Assembly (NCBI GenBank): GCA_021799755.1
Contig: JAJYZU010000039.1
Span: 1 to 9,218, forward strand
Length of the DNA stretch: 9,218 nt
Source: Thermoplasmata archaeon
Lineage (GTDB): Archaea > Thermoplasmatota > Thermoplasmata > Thermoplasmatales > Thermoplasmataceae
Direction of reading: 5' to 3'
Shown: positions 1-6,555 of the stretch, piece by piece
Numbering within the stretch: the first letter of the stretch is position 1
How the letters are laid out: the number at the start of each line of letters is the position of its first letter
Notes under the pieces: generated by a model
Told to the model about the DNA's origin: nothing
Seen by the model: the letters and a program-made list of their open reading frames with translations, nothing else
Database searches by the model: none
Translations under genes and position numbers: made by a program

Positions 1-1
1 A

Positions 2-226
2 TCGGTTGGACGTGAACCTACCGGATTGGCTTACGATCCTGGAAATAGATACCTGTATGTTTCGATCTCGCACGCAGACGAAATTGAGATATTTTCTATT
101 GACAATGCTTCTCAGAAAATTGGGATAGGCACGTCAAGTCTTTCCGTGTACTATGAAATCGGTGGGGTTGCAGTTGTCGTACTGCTGGGTGCTGTTGTAA
201 TATCCATGAGAAGGAAAAGGTTATAG
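2..226 (+). CDS. C-terminal end of a YVTN-repeat surface protein with membrane anchor (5' truncated)
   Basis: The frame is open from base 2, so the gene begins before the window; the TTG at 26 is an internal codon, not a start. The first visible residues (VGREPTGLAYDPGNRYLYVS) match the YVTN/NHL-type beta-propeller repeat, in which a blade has the pattern V-G-x-x-P-x-G-L-A-Y-D-P then Y-L-Y-V-S. After one partial blade comes a short linker, then a single hydrophobic segment (about the last 25 residues, rich in V, L, G and A) ending in basic RRKRL. That is a stop-transfer anchor with its basic tail inside the cell, so the propeller should lie outside. Such proteins are common cell-surface proteins of archaea; ligand and role cannot be read from this fragment. 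Confidence 0.8.
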   Translation, partial: SVGREPTGLAYDPGNRYLYVSISHADEIEIFSIDNASQKIGIGTSSLSVYYEIGGVAVVVLLGAVVISMRRKRL

Positions 227-556
227 GCTTACCTTAGAAGGATCTTAGATCAACAATTTCTTGCTGAGGGATGACTTTCCCATTTCTAGCTACCTTTTGG
301 CTTTGCATGGATTTACATTAACTTTAGTTTATACTCGTTGTTTCTAGCAATATCATGATGATATGAAAATCCTTTCTCACAGCAATGGAATCTTCAATCT
401 CATTGCTGGTGTTTGATGATTCACTGAGGCTTATTACCAAGCATCAAAGCGTCCTGGCTTCTAATGCACTTGGTTGGTGCGGGCTTAGTTTGGTGGTTGC
501 TTGGCACCAAACATTTTACAGGATTAAACTGATAAGCTAGCTGAACATTTACGATC
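227..556. other. Intergenic region without a gene
   Basis: About 330 bases with no convincing reading frame on either strand. It holds a 15-base palindrome at 350-364 (ATATCAT-g-ATGATAT), which could be an operator but is short enough to arise by chance, and the hairpin at 488-512. No strong TATA element stands about 25 bases before the 557 start; the best AT-rich stretch is near 513-527. No poly-T terminator is clear after the stop codon at 226. Confidence 0.6.
488..512. repeat. 8-bp perfect hairpin with a competing partner
   Basis: GTTTGGTG (488-495) pairs perfectly with CACCAAAC (505-512) across a 9-base loop. The right arm also has a second possible partner: TTGGTGC (474-480) pairs with GCACCAA (504-510). 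CCAAGC (437-442) can pair with GCTTGG (499-504). The segment could therefore form alternative RNA structures in the leader of the 557 gene. Short T runs follow (TTTT at 514-517), so a weak terminator for upstream transcription is another reading. Function is not known. Confidence 0.4.
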
Positions 557-1051
557 ATGGATATCCGAGAAGCGAGATCCGTTATGCTCTATTTCGGCAT
601 ATTTGCAATGATTTCTGCCGCGGCCTGGATCTCAACGGCAATTGCCATAAACCCTTCATTCGATTTCTACACGGGTGCACTCAGCCAGCTGGGCTCCCCC
701 GGGGCAAACAGTCCTTGGGTATACAATGTGGGCTTAATGTTCACATCTGTTTTACTGTTTGTTTTTGCATGTTCCCTTCTTCTCCATTCGAAGAACAGGG
801 TTGAGTCAGCCGGTAGCTCGTTCCTTATGATCTCATCGCTTTTCCTTGCCCTTATTGGAATATATCATGGCGATACCTATCCTCATGATTTTGTATCGCT
901 CTGGTTCTTCATACTGGGAGATATTTCTATAATAACATGGGGTATAGGCCTCATTATCGATGACAGGAAGTGGGCTGTCTATGTCCTTGTCCTTGCTCTC
1001 CTTGCATCTTCCATGGGTTTTGGGCTTCCATGGTCTTCTCGCCTTGCTTGA
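557..1051 (+). CDS. DUF998-family multi-pass membrane protein, C-terminus apparently frameshifted
   Basis: A 164-residue integral membrane protein with about five hydrophobic segments (roughly residues 8-31, 55-77, 87-103, 112-134 and 139-157). The N-P-S-F-D-F-Y-T...L-S-Q-L-G stretch after the first helix and the G-I-Y-H-G-D-T-Y-P-H segment at 101-110 are typical of the DUF998 family, whose function is unknown. The last residues (PWSSRLA) do not look like a family C-terminus. The next frame over (1029-1064) reads H-G-L-L-A-L-L-E-W-V-D-L, which does, and the original frame from about 1061 reads on as another hydrophobic stretch to a TAA at 1109-1111. The intact protein was probably about 184 residues with a sixth helix. 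The gene thus seems recently damaged, or the sequence holds indel errors. The ATG at 557 has no clear ribosome site, which fits leaderless or weak initiation. Confidence 0.7.
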   Translation: MDIREARSVMLYFGIFAMISAAAWISTAIAINPSFDFYTGALSQLGSPGANSPWVYNVGLMFTSVLLFVFACSLLLHSKNRVESAGSSFLMISSLFLALIGIYHGDTYPHDFVSLWFFILGDISIITWGIGLIIDDRKWAVYVLVLALLASSMGFGLPWSSRLA

Positions 1052-1111
1052 ATGGGTCGATTTATGACTCTGTGCCTATCGGTCGGAGTCACAGTAGATC
1101 AAGATGCATAA
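1029..1111 (+). pseudogene. Out-of-frame C-terminal remainder of the DUF998 gene
   Basis: Bases 1029-1064, one base out of frame with the 557 gene, read HGLLALLEWVDL, a plausible DUF998 tail entering the last helix. That frame meets TGA at 1065. The original frame from 1061 reads F-M-T-L-C-L-S-V-G-V-T-V then D-Q-D-A and a TAA at 1109-1111, completing a hydrophobic helix. Two compensating indels, one near 1028 and one near 1061, would restore one continuous protein. This is inferred from reading the frames, without an alignment. Confidence 0.5.
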
Positions 1112-1514
1112 TCTCTCCCGTGATAACTGGCATCGGATGGCATAAAAACGTGTCCTCAAGGTTGTTTCCATAACGGTAGATACATGACATGACTATCGAC
1201 CCATGTGTTTTACAGCAAGCCCGTTTTTAAAGATTGTTAGGACGCCATGCTTAAATTTCGCTTTAGAAGGATTCGCTGGGGCTTATGAAAATGCACTCAA
1301 AGGTGTCGTGTTATATTTTGAACTACTGTTCAGGTTATCCGGGAAGAAGTATAGGCACTGCTTCTCACTGGTAGAACCGGAGGGATGCATGATGAGATCT
1401 TCGGGAAACAACAGGAGGCGATTGTATACGCCCATCCTAGGGATTTAACTGGATCAACGTGCGTGGACACGGGTGCTGACGGGGATTTTCATAAACGCAA
1501 AGGCTAAATCCAGG

Positions 1515-1525
1515 AAATATATTAA
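1515..1525 (+). promoter_or_regulatory. Candidate TATA box for the vsr-methyltransferase operon
   Basis: AAATATATTAA preceded by purine-rich AGG (a BRE-like context) is the best archaeal promoter match upstream of 1597. Transcription would start about 25 bases downstream, near 1545-1550, leaving a leader of about 50 bases that contains the ribosome site at 1589. Confidence 0.45.
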
Positions 1526-1588
1526 GCATGGTGTTGCCTTTGGGTGCGTTTCAGGATCCTTATTGTTCGTCATCATCGATAAGCAGGC

Positions 1589-1593
1589 GGTGA
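1589..1593 (+). promoter_or_regulatory. Ribosome binding site of the vsr gene (GGTGA)
   Basis: GGTGA, complementary to the archaeal 16S rRNA 3' end (AUCACCUCC), lies 3 bases before the ATG at 1597 and supports that start. The same kind of site precedes the kinase gene on the other strand. Confidence 0.6.
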
Positions 1594-1596
1594 GAT

Positions 1597-2004
1597 ATGG
1601 TAGACCACCTTTCCCCGGAAAAGAGGAAAAAGGTCATGTCCAGCATAAGGAACAAAGACACCAGACCCGAGTTATTTTTATGGGAAAAGGTAGATCATAG
1701 GAGTCTCAGGAGGTACCCAAAAATCTCGGGAAACCCAGACATGGGGAACAAGTCAAAAAAAATCGCGGTGTTTGTTGACGGTTGCTTTTGGCATGGGTGC
1801 CCGGCGTGCTACAAGGCGCCTGCCACTCATGCGGAATACTGGGAAAAGAAACTCCTGAGGAACAAGAACCATGACTCCTTGGTCACATCCAGTCTTGGCA
1901 AAGAGGGTTATGCTGTCATGAGGTTCTGGGAACACGAGGTTATCAGCGACTGCGTTCACTGTGCAGAGAAAGTCATGGAGGTGACAAGATCACGCGAGAA
2001 ATGA
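1597..2004 (+). CDS. vsr: Vsr-type DNA mismatch endonuclease
   Basis: A 135-residue protein of the Vsr family (very short patch repair). These enzymes nick next to T:G mismatches that arise when 5-methylcytosine deaminates, which limits mutation at sites methylated by a partner methyltransferase. Visible signatures: the N-terminal S-P-E-K-R-K-K-V-M-S-S-I-R-N-K-D-T-R-P-E block (6-25) with the conserved Glu25; G-N-P-D (45-48), where Asp48 is the expected Mg-binding catalytic residue; the core V-D-G-C-F-W-H-G-C-P-x-C (60-71) with metal-binding Cys and His; A-E-Y-W (79-82) and R-N-K-N-H-D (88-93); and the late R-F-W-E-H-E. The region between 30 and 45 looks a few residues shorter than usual, and the strand after the catalytic Asp is unusual (M-G-N-K rather than I-V-F-P). 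Asp61 stands where E. coli Vsr has His64, as in many homologues. It overlaps the methyltransferase by ATGA, so the two are probably co-translated. Catalytic activity is likely but untested. Confidence 0.88.
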   Translation: MVDHLSPEKRKKVMSSIRNKDTRPELFLWEKVDHRSLRRYPKISGNPDMGNKSKKIAVFVDGCFWHGCPACYKAPATHAEYWEKKLLRNKNHDSLVTSSLGKEGYAVMRFWEHEVISDCVHCAEKVMEVTRSREK

Positions 2005-3164
2005 ATTTCATTGACCTTTTTGCAGGTGCCGGGGGCTTCTCACTGGGCTTGTATCAGGCAGGGATGCGAGGATTGTTTGCAGTAGAGAGGGACCCGATGG
2101 CATTCTCTACCCTTGAGCACAACCTCGTCAATGGTAATGGTGCATTTGAATGGCCGGAATGGTTGCCGAAGCAACCGATGGACATAAGGTACTTGCTCAA
2201 GAGCTACAGCGTACAGTTGTCAAAACTTTCAGGCAAAGTGGATGCCGTAGTGGGAGGACCGCCATGTCAGGGATTCTCTACGGCAGGTCGCAGAATTGAG
2301 CATGATGAGAGGAACCAGTTGTTCAAGGAGTATGTCAAGTTCGTGGAGGTGGTGAGACCCAAGGTAATAGTCTTTGAGAACGTTCCAGGGTTCTCCTATT
2401 CCTTCAAAAAGATGCAAAGCACTAACGTTCCATATTCGTCTAGGCTTACTGCTGAATTGCGGGCTATCGGTTACGAGGATCCGGTACAAGGGATATACGA
2501 TTTCTCCGATTATGGAGTTCCTCAATCTAGAAGACGTTTATTGTTAGGCTCAATGTTGAAAGGAGAGGATCCGCACAAGCTGAGCGAGAAATTGCTTTCT
2601 GGGCGTGTTTCAAGAAAAGTAACAGTCAAGGACGCCATTTCTGACCTGAAGCGGATCCATGGGGAAGGCAAGAGCCCAGACTCAGGTAGCTTTATGACTG
2701 GAATTTACGGTCTGGCAGAGTCCGAGTACCAGAAAAGGATGCGATTAAGGACAAACGAGATGATGCCGGACAGTCACAGATTTGCTCGTCATTCTAGAAG
2801 GGTTACGGAGAGGCTGTCAAAAATAGTAAGTCTTTCATCGCAGGATAGAAACCTAGCTAAGTACTATATAAAATCTCTAGGGCTCAAGAAGAGGGACATT
2901 CGCCCCCTAAACCCTGAACTGCCTTCTCCTACCTTGACATCGCTTCCAGACGATTATGTGCACTATTCTGAACCACGGATACTCACCGTGAGGGAATACG
3001 CCAGAATTCAGTCATTCCCAGACTGGTATGAATTTCGGGGAAATTATACGACTGGGGGAACCCGTCGCAGAATGGAGACCCCGCGATATACTCAAGTTGC
3101 CAATGCTGTTCCTCCGTTGTATGCATTCCTAGTTGGTAAAATAATAAAAAATGCTTTGAGTTGA
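2001..3164 (+). CDS. dcm: DNA (cytosine-5-)-methyltransferase
   Basis: A 387-residue C5-cytosine methyltransferase that transfers a methyl group from S-adenosylmethionine to cytosine in a specific DNA site. The conserved motifs appear in order: I D-L-F-A-G-A-G-G-F-S (5-14, SAM binding), IV G-G-P-P-C-Q-G-F-S (85-93, nucleophile Cys89), VI E-N-V-P-G (126-130), VIII Q-S-R-R-R (175-179), IX around R-E-Y-A-R-I-Q-S-F-P in the C-terminal third, and X Q-V-A-N-A-V-P-P (365-372). The variable target-recognition region lies between VIII and IX (about 195-320), is rich in Arg, Lys and Ser, and does not reveal the target sequence. The ATG at 2001 overlaps the vsr stop by 4 bases and places motif I at the very N-terminus, as is usual. 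GGAGGTGA at 1977-1984 lies rather far upstream (16 bases), so translational coupling to vsr is likely. No cognate restriction endonuclease is visible nearby. The symbol is generic; specificity is unknown. Confidence 0.93.
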   Translation: MNFIDLFAGAGGFSLGLYQAGMRGLFAVERDPMAFSTLEHNLVNGNGAFEWPEWLPKQPMDIRYLLKSYSVQLSKLSGKVDAVVGGPPCQGFSTAGRRIEHDERNQLFKEYVKFVEVVRPKVIVFENVPGFSYSFKKMQSTNVPYSSRLTAELRAIGYEDPVQGIYDFSDYGVPQSRRRLLLGSMLKGEDPHKLSEKLLSGRVSRKVTVKDAISDLKRIHGEGKSPDSGSFMTGIYGLAESEYQKRMRLRTNEMMPDSHRFARHSRRVTERLSKIVSLSSQDRNLAKYYIKSLGLKKRDIRPLNPELPSPTLTSLPDDYVHYSEPRILTVREYARIQSFPDWYEFRGNYTTGGTRRRMETPRYTQVANAVPPLYAFLVGKIIKNALS

Positions 3165-3174
3165 TATAGTCTCC
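3165..3174. other. 10-base gap between converging operons
   Basis: Only ten bases separate the methyltransferase stop (plus strand) from the stop of the receiver-HEPN gene (minus strand). No hairpin or T-tract fits in this gap, so each operon must terminate within the other's coding sequence or produce overlapping antisense transcripts. Confidence 0.8.
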
Positions 3175-4116
3175 TCACGAACTTGTTTTAGATTCGTCTT
3201 CCCTCAAGTATGATAAAATTGAGTTTATCTCTCTTTCCGTATTGTGGCAAAGGGATAACTGTTTCTTTATTTCGGATCTTTTCTTATGCAATTTGTCCGT
3301 ACCTTTAGTAATGCCAGAGGAGAGCTTGTTTTTAATAAACAAACCACCTCCTTTATCACCTTTAACAATGCCATGAGCTATTTCGTTCCTGAATTTAAAT
3401 ATTCCTGTTATATGATGCCTTATTGTTTCCATATTTATACCTTTTTCTTTTAATTTAATTCCTGCTTTTGGGCTTAACCCTCTCGAAAGGACATCAAACT
3501 TATGGCTCCAGTTGTAATCTCCCCCTCGTAGTAGATCCCACTTGAAGTGATCTGCTTGTTCTTCATGAATCCTGAATAGATAGAATAGGCATTCATCCAA
3601 TAGTGTCTCTGTATCAGCTGTACGAGAAAGGATCAATCCCCTTGTATATTCTGGATCAGAAAGCCTGAGCAGAGTTTTCCATATTAGCCAACTGATTTTA
3701 CCATCGATTTGGTCAAGATTTGCAATTAAAGTGGCCCCATACCTGTTTTCAGGTAAAACCTCACTAGAATCTATCACTCCAGCATAGGAGTATAGCAGCA
3801 CATCTGTTGGGTATAATTCATTTGAAATACGTTTTGCAACTTCCATTCCTGAACCTTTAACGTTTAAATCCAGATCACAAAATACCAGGTCTGGTAAGCT
3901 ATCATCTCTATTCATTATGTAATTCACTTCTTCTATGCTCTTCACAGTCTCTTGAGTAAGGGAATAAGGAATACCCGTTTGCTTGGATACACTTTTCAGG
4001 GAATCCTTAACTACAGATAAAATTATTTGGGCTTGCTTCTCCCGGTCTTCAAGGATCACTGCATGTAATGGGATGGCGTCGGCAATATTTTCTTCTGCCT
4101 TGCTATTTTCTTTCAT
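3175..4116 (-). CDS. Response-regulator-like receiver protein with C-terminal HEPN-type RNase domain
   Basis: A 313-residue protein in two parts. Residues about 17-140 resemble a receiver domain: hydrophobic strand then acidic pair E23-D24, P-D-L-V-F-C-D (75-81) with Asp81 as the expected phosphoacceptor, G-M-E-V-A-K-R-I after it, and Ser110 at the Thr/Ser switch position. The usual conserved lysine of strand 5 is not seen (Asn133 is near its place), so phosphate chemistry may be altered. Residues about 160-305 are mostly helical and contain F-R-N-E-I-A-H-G (242-249). The R-N-x3-H spacing (R243, H248; codons at 3373-3390) is the catalytic R-x4-6-H motif of HEPN ribonucleases, including its usual polar residue after Arg. 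The end is strongly basic and helical. The gene overlaps the kinase gene by ATGA and has GAGGT 6 bases before its ATG, so it is the obvious partner of that kinase. I infer that phosphorylation controls an RNase, as in toxin or abortive-infection systems. A HEPN fold without catalysis cannot be excluded. Confidence 0.75.
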   Translation of the reverse strand: MKENSKAEENIADAIPLHAVILEDREKQAQIILSVVKDSLKSVSKQTGIPYSLTQETVKSIEEVNYIMNRDDSLPDLVFCDLDLNVKGSGMEVAKRISNELYPTDVLLYSYAGVIDSSEVLPENRYGATLIANLDQIDGKISWLIWKTLLRLSDPEYTRGLILSRTADTETLLDECLFYLFRIHEEQADHFKWDLLRGGDYNWSHKFDVLSRGLSPKAGIKLKEKGINMETIRHHITGIFKFRNEIAHGIVKGDKGGGLFIKNKLSSGITKGTDKLHKKRSEIKKQLSLCHNTEREINSILSYLREDESKTSS

Positions 4117-6395
4117 AACTTAACCTCGAAGCATGCCCCCTTCTCCATCCCCTCGACCGAATTGCCCAGAAAACTTATTGTTCCACCCAATATTTCGGTA
4201 AGTTTCCTAATGGTGTACAAGCCTAGTCCGGTCCCTCCCCTCGTCGATATCCCAGGTAAAAACAATTGGTTTGCAACTTCTATGGGTACGCCATTTCCAT
4301 TGTCTGAAAAACGAAGGTAGAAATTATTCCCGAAAAGGCCAAAGTCTACAAGTATCTTTTTTGCCCCAGCCTTCAGGGAATTACTGATCAGGTTGTCCAA
4401 AATCATCGAGACTTCTAGATACCTGAGATCGGTTTTATGTCTCATTCCGTCATTGTTGAAGCGGATAGCCACCCCGTTCGATTCAAGTAAGTCTTTCTTG
4501 GCTTTAGAGATGTATTGAACTATGTACTGCACAATATCCCCGCCAAACTCGTCGACTGCTAGGTCAAATTTTGCACTGAGAGACAATTCGGCAACTTTCA
4601 CCATCTTCTGGACTGAAATCCTAATTCCAAATAATGAGTCGGTTATCTCTTTCATCTCTTGATTTGCAGAAAGTTGCCTAATAATCTTGTCAAGAGCTGG
4701 AATAACGTCCGCTCCTGCTATTACCAATTCATGGTGAAGTATCGGTGCCATCGTACCATGCATAGAGGTACTTTTTTCCAGAAACATTATCTCAGATTCG
4801 CGTTCCTTGAGGTTTCTGCTTAACTTCATTACCCCAGTCTTTACTGCCTTTAGTTGAGCTTCCACGTATTCCCTTGACTCTGTGTTTGGGGCCCTAATAG
4901 CCAGAGCTTCGAGGGTGTTTACGAGTTCCGGTATTTTCTGGACTTCCTTCTCCTTCACGATTTCTAAAATATTTGGTCCAACCCCTATTGAAATGAGACC
5001 TTCTCCTTTGTCTTTGCCCGTAATATAGTTAACCAACTTGAGACTCTCAATCCTACGCTCTTCTTCACTAACTGGATTCTTCTCGGAGTCCCAATTTATG
5101 GCTTCCACAACATAACGCTGCAGCCTGTTGATGATATATTCCATCATGAAACGCTTCAGTTCAGCGAATGGTTCGCCCTCATTGAACCCCTGTCTACTTG
5201 ATACCTCTTTGAATACATTGCTCCTATCAGTTATCGAAACTCTTCCCATGATATCCCTGGTCGATAGGGACCGTTTCCAGCCCTGACCCTTAGCCCTATC
5301 CAACTCAAGCCAATCGTCGCCTGTTTCACCATAGGGAAAAACCCTGAAAGCATTCCTGTAGACATGGATAGAACCAAAATCAACCGGTCTGACACCCATT
5401 ATTCTGGTAAATATGTTTTTGGCATTCCTGTTGAGGAAGAAAATTTCTGCCTCGATCTTTTCGGCACCTTCGGGCTTGCCAATCGCCACAAATGGAGAAA
5501 TTTCAGTGGTATAAATCAAGGTCTCCTTCCCTTCATGTAGGCTTATCTCGATTCTTCCGTTTCGTATTGTTCCTCGTATCCATGAAGACCTCTCCCTCAC
5601 TTCTTCAATAACTATGTTTTCTATCGCTCCGTTCACTGGTCCCCATGGTTTCCATCTCTCAAAGGACTCGTCGTCATCAGAAAAGTGATTTTCCTTGTCA
5701 ATCTCTGCCTTCTTATCCTTTTCCAGATATGAGTTTGCACTCAAGAAAATTTGGAAATCTGTAATTTTCTCGTATGGGTTCACCATTCTTTGAAGGTACT
5801 TTCTCAATGAAAATAATTCGTCATACGCCCAAGAATCCCTAACCTTGCTAATGACCAGTGCTGTCCCTCCCTCATCCTTTGGATATAATGCCTTAATGAA
5901 ACTTGGCAAAGTCTCCTTATTAATAACTACTGGGATATCTTCGAACTTTACATCCTGATGTCCCTCAAAAACCACCCAGTTTACATGTAGATGATTCCAT
6001 TGCTCTTCTTCAGGCGTCTTGGTATACATGTCCAGAACCTCACCAAGGCGATCACATGAGAATCGACCAATACCCTTCATACCTGCAGCAATGCGACCAC
6101 CTGGTCCTGACTTTTCATTCTTCTTGTCGGAGTATCCTACAAATAGCCATTTTTCCCTGACATCATTATCGCTCATTCCTTTACCATCGTCTAAGATCAA
6201 TAACTTGTCTACCTTTCCATTGTCTGGATCCGAGTGACGAAAAATTATTCTTGCATCTTTTGCATTAGCGTCATAGGAGTTCTTGATTAGTTCCAGTATA
6301 GCGACATACTGGTTTGTAACAAGTTCTTTTCCTATTAGGTCCTTGAGGGCAGAACTGACCGAGAAAAAACTCTTAGACCGTCTGTTTTCTTCCAC
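4113..6395 (-). CDS. Dual GHKL ATPase: MORC/Hsp90-like N-terminus fused to a histidine kinase
   Basis: A 760-residue soluble protein counted from the GTG at 6395. The N-terminal ATPase (about 12-200) has the N-box E-L-I-K-N-S-Y-D-A-N-A (E35, N39, D42), D-D-G-K-G-M (69-74) and the lid G-M-K-G-I-G-R-F (105-112), like MutL/MORC/Hsp90 ATPases. A middle region to about 430 resembles the S5-like transducer of that group (Y-R-N-A-F-R-V-F-P-Y-G-E, later S-S-R-Q-G-F). A charged, probably coiled-coil stretch leads to the dimerisation helix with L-H-H-E-L (phosphoacceptor candidates H554/H555). The kinase ATPase follows with D-N-L-I-S-N-S (from 667; N672), D-N-G-N-G-V (698-703), F-L-P-G-I-S-T-R-G and G-G-T-G-L-G-L (720-726). 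No membrane segment, PAS or GAF domain is visible, so the signal is internal. GGTGAT 3 bases before the GTG supports this start; a TTG at 6422 is the only earlier in-frame option. The role as sensor and kinase for the downstream receiver protein is inferred from gene order. Confidence 0.88.
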   Translation of the reverse strand: MEENRRSKSFFSVSSALKDLIGKELVTNQYVAILELIKNSYDANAKDARIIFRHSDPDNGKVDKLLILDDGKGMSDNDVREKWLFVGYSDKKNEKSGPGGRIAAGMKGIGRFSCDRLGEVLDMYTKTPEEEQWNHLHVNWVVFEGHQDVKFEDIPVVINKETLPSFIKALYPKDEGGTALVISKVRDSWAYDELFSLRKYLQRMVNPYEKITDFQIFLSANSYLEKDKKAEIDKENHFSDDDESFERWKPWGPVNGAIENIVIEEVRERSSWIRGTIRNGRIEISLHEGKETLIYTTEISPFVAIGKPEGAEKIEAEIFFLNRNAKNIFTRIMGVRPVDFGSIHVYRNAFRVFPYGETGDDWLELDRAKGQGWKRSLSTRDIMGRVSITDRSNVFKEVSSRQGFNEGEPFAELKRFMMEYIINRLQRYVVEAINWDSEKNPVSEEERRIESLKLVNYITGKDKGEGLISIGVGPNILEIVKEKEVQKIPELVNTLEALAIRAPNTESREYVEAQLKAVKTGVMKLSRNLKERESEIMFLEKSTSMHGTMAPILHHELVIAGADVIPALDKIIRQLSANQEMKEITDSLFGIRISVQKMVKVAELSLSAKFDLAVDEFGGDIVQYIVQYISKAKKDLLESNGVAIRFNNDGMRHKTDLRYLEVSMILDNLISNSLKAGAKKILVDFGLFGNNFYLRFSDNGNGVPIEVANQLFLPGISTRGGTGLGLYTIRKLTEILGGTISFLGNSVEGMEKGACFEVKL

Positions 6396-6398
6396 TTT

Positions 6399-6404
6399 AT
6401 CACC
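6399..6404 (-). promoter_or_regulatory. Ribosome site that decides the kinase start, overlapping the upstream stop codon
   Basis: On the minus strand GGTGAT lies 3 bases before GTG (6395). Its TGA is the stop codon of the 51-codon gene, so termination of that gene delivers ribosomes directly to the kinase start. This favours GTG 6395 over TTG 6422. Confidence 0.65.
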
Positions 6405-6555
6405 CTTTGAAAACCCACACAATCCCTTTCAGTTTCTGGTACACCAGCTTCCATATTTCCTTCGCGGATTCCTGAAAGATCTCATCCCTCTCGGGAGAGG
6501 CATTTCTTGACTTGCTTATGAAGGATAGCTGGCTCTGTGTTGCTTGTGTACCCAT
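6400..6555 (-). CDS. Small 51-residue protein, first intact gene of the kinase operon (unknown function)
   Basis: An ATG frame of 51 codons with GGTGAGG 7 bases upstream. It ends 4 bases before the kinase GTG, with its stop codon inside the kinase ribosome site, so spacing and signals look like a real operon gene. The protein is hydrophilic at first (many Q, S, T and charged residues), followed by an amphipathic helix of the pattern E-S-A-K-E-I-W-K-L-V-Y-Q-K-L (29-42) and a hydrophobic end G-I-V-W-V-F-K-G. I recognise no family. It might be a binding partner or regulator of the kinase, or only a leader peptide that couples translation. The evidence is positional; homologues would be needed to confirm it. 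Confidence 0.6.
   Translation of the reverse strand: MGTQATQSQLSFISKSRNASPERDEIFQESAKEIWKLVYQKLKGIVWVFKG

Larger units (their letters stand above)
1112..1596. other. Gene-poor stretch before the vsr gene
   Basis: About 485 bases with no gene I can support. The longest open stretch, 1203-1448 on the plus strand (81 codons from an ATG), has no ribosome site or family resemblance. A second, reading through 1473-1597, encodes a short basic segment then a hydrophobic one (G-V-A-F-G-C-V-S-G-S-L-L-F-V-I-I) and may be a decayed membrane-protein fragment. Other frames are full of stops. The stretch probably holds debris at the left edge of the inserted block, plus the promoter for the vsr operon. Confidence 0.5.

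Noticed and set aside
350..364. 15-base palindrome ATATCATgATGATAT
   Set aside because: Seven paired bases in AT-rich DNA are near chance for a window of this size, and no promoter is placed beside it.
970..1173. 67-codon frame overlapping the end of the DUF998 gene
   Set aside because: The Cys/Pro/Ser/Arg-rich translation is typical of an out-of-frame shadow; the family-like tail lies in a different frame.
1203..1448. 81-codon ATG reading frame on the plus strand
   Set aside because: It has no ribosome site, no family resemblance and an unconvincing composition, and it lies in a stretch that otherwise looks like debris.
1473..1700. Frame running from before vsr into it
   Set aside because: Its second half is the vsr gene read out of frame. 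Only the part before 1597 could be an old fragment, noted in the gene-poor stretch.
6396..6422. TTG at 6422 as the kinase start
   Set aside because: It would overlap the 51-codon gene and lacks a well-placed ribosome site, while GTG 6395 has GGTGAT 3 bases upstream. It is still possible.
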